From NCBI GenBank assembly GCA_030638935.1, contig DAOWDR010000277.1:1-5420 (forward strand): a DNA stretch of 5,420 nt, read 5' to 3'. Numbering within the stretch: the first letter of the stretch is position 1; each line of letters opens with the position of its first letter. The position numbers and the translations under genes were made by a program. The DNA comes from Desulfobacteraceae bacterium (GTDB lineage Bacteria > Desulfobacterota > Desulfobacteria > Desulfobacterales > Desulfobacteraceae). Shown one piece after another: positions 5,137 to 5,420 of the stretch. Under the pieces are notes generated by a model. The model saw only the letters and a list, made by a program, of their open reading frames with translations, did not search any database and had not been told where the DNA came from.

Positions 5137-5420
5137 ATGAAAGGATTTTTTAAAAAAGAGATTGAACAGGACGAGCCTTCAATGGAAATTGATGAGTTAA
5201 GACAAAGTGTTCTTGACAAAAAAATGCCTGATCCGGTTAAAGGAATTGTACTCAAAGAGGTGGATCGGCTCTTTAAAATCAGCCCGTCATCGGCTGAATA
5301 CACCATCGGCATAAACTATATTGATTATCTGACAACACTTCCCTGGAACCATTTCACAGAAGACAACTTGGATATGGACCGGGCAGAAACCATTCTCAAT
5401 AGAGAACACTGGGGTCTTAA
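5137..5420 (+). CDS. Lon-like AAA+ protease lacking the N-terminal LAN domain (partial, 5' end)
   Basis: The first 94 residues of a Lon-family ATP-dependent protease; the ATPase and protease domains lie beyond the window. Residues 20-94 match the helical segment just before the Lon AAA+ module: DELRQSVLDKKMPDPVK, the SAEYTIGINYIDYLTTLPW stretch (52-70), the TEDNLDMDRAETIL stretch (74-87) and the HWGL equivalent of DHYGL (91-94). In ordinary bacterial Lon this segment begins at roughly residue 240, after the LAN substrate-binding domain. Here only about 19 unrelated residues (MKGFFKKEIEQDEPSMEID) precede it. Upstream sequence does not restore the domain: an in-frame TGA lies at 5092-5094, and a good SD supports this ATG. 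It is therefore a naturally short Lon variant or a remnant; intactness cannot be judged. Housekeeping lon is probably elsewhere. It is transcribed divergently from the stress/transport operon. Confidence 0.85.
   Translation, partial: MKGFFKKEIEQDEPSMEIDELRQSVLDKKMPDPVKGIVLKEVDRLFKISPSSAEYTIGINYIDYLTTLPWNHFTEDNLDMDRAETILNREHWGL

Noticed and set aside
5131..5140. CCCCAT as a heat-shock sigma -10 element for the lon-like gene
   Set aside because: It overlaps the start codon and has no CTTGAA-type -35 at suitable spacing; no CIRCE repeat was found either.
5034..5312. 92-residue minus-strand ORF
   Set aside because: Antisense to the lon-like start and its promoter region; no domain or SD support.

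Overview
The window is from an AT-leaning Gram-negative bacterium. An NtrC-class sigma-54 activator, a candidate sigma-54 promoter, an SLC13-type permease with cytoplasmic RCK_C domains and the general protein style suggest a Desulfobacterota (Desulfobacter/Desulfobacula-like sulfate reducer). That placement is inference; no marker gene is present. No RNA gene, mobile element or CRISPR array was seen.

Layout. Almost everything from 1 to 4731 is on the minus strand and reads as one operon. In transcription order it holds: a small degenerate universal-stress-protein (USP)-like protein (4731-4174); a 23-residue single-membrane-segment mini-protein (4164-4093) with a strong ribosome binding site; a possible 31-residue coupling ORF (4090-3995) whose stop overlaps the next start as ATGA; an SLC13/DASS permease with two RCK_C-like domains (3998-2184); a membrane-bound sensor histidine kinase (2110-680); and an NtrC-family sigma-54 response regulator (660 to beyond base 1, partial). 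Gaps are short except for 73 bp before the kinase. On the plus strand, starting at 5137 and leaving the window, is the beginning of a Lon-type protease that lacks the usual N-terminal substrate-binding domain.

The divergent intergenic region (4732-5136) is the most informative stretch. Reading toward the usp-permease operon it carries a near-consensus sigma-54 promoter (GG at -24, GC at -12, exact 10-nt spacing, single mismatch in the core). About 110 and 195 bp upstream of the predicted start lie two copies of a 15-bp palindrome, GTTGCA-N3-TGCAAC, with centres 85 bp apart (about eight helical turns). This is the architecture expected for an enhancer-binding protein, and the operon's last visible gene encodes one. 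The likely picture is a self-regulating sense-and-transport module: the kinase detects a periplasmic signal, phosphorylates the regulator, and the regulator activates sigma-54 transcription of the whole operon, including the permease and its small partners. The logic parallels DctB/DctD control of DctA, but with an SLC13 carrier. The transported substrate cannot be told from the sequence.
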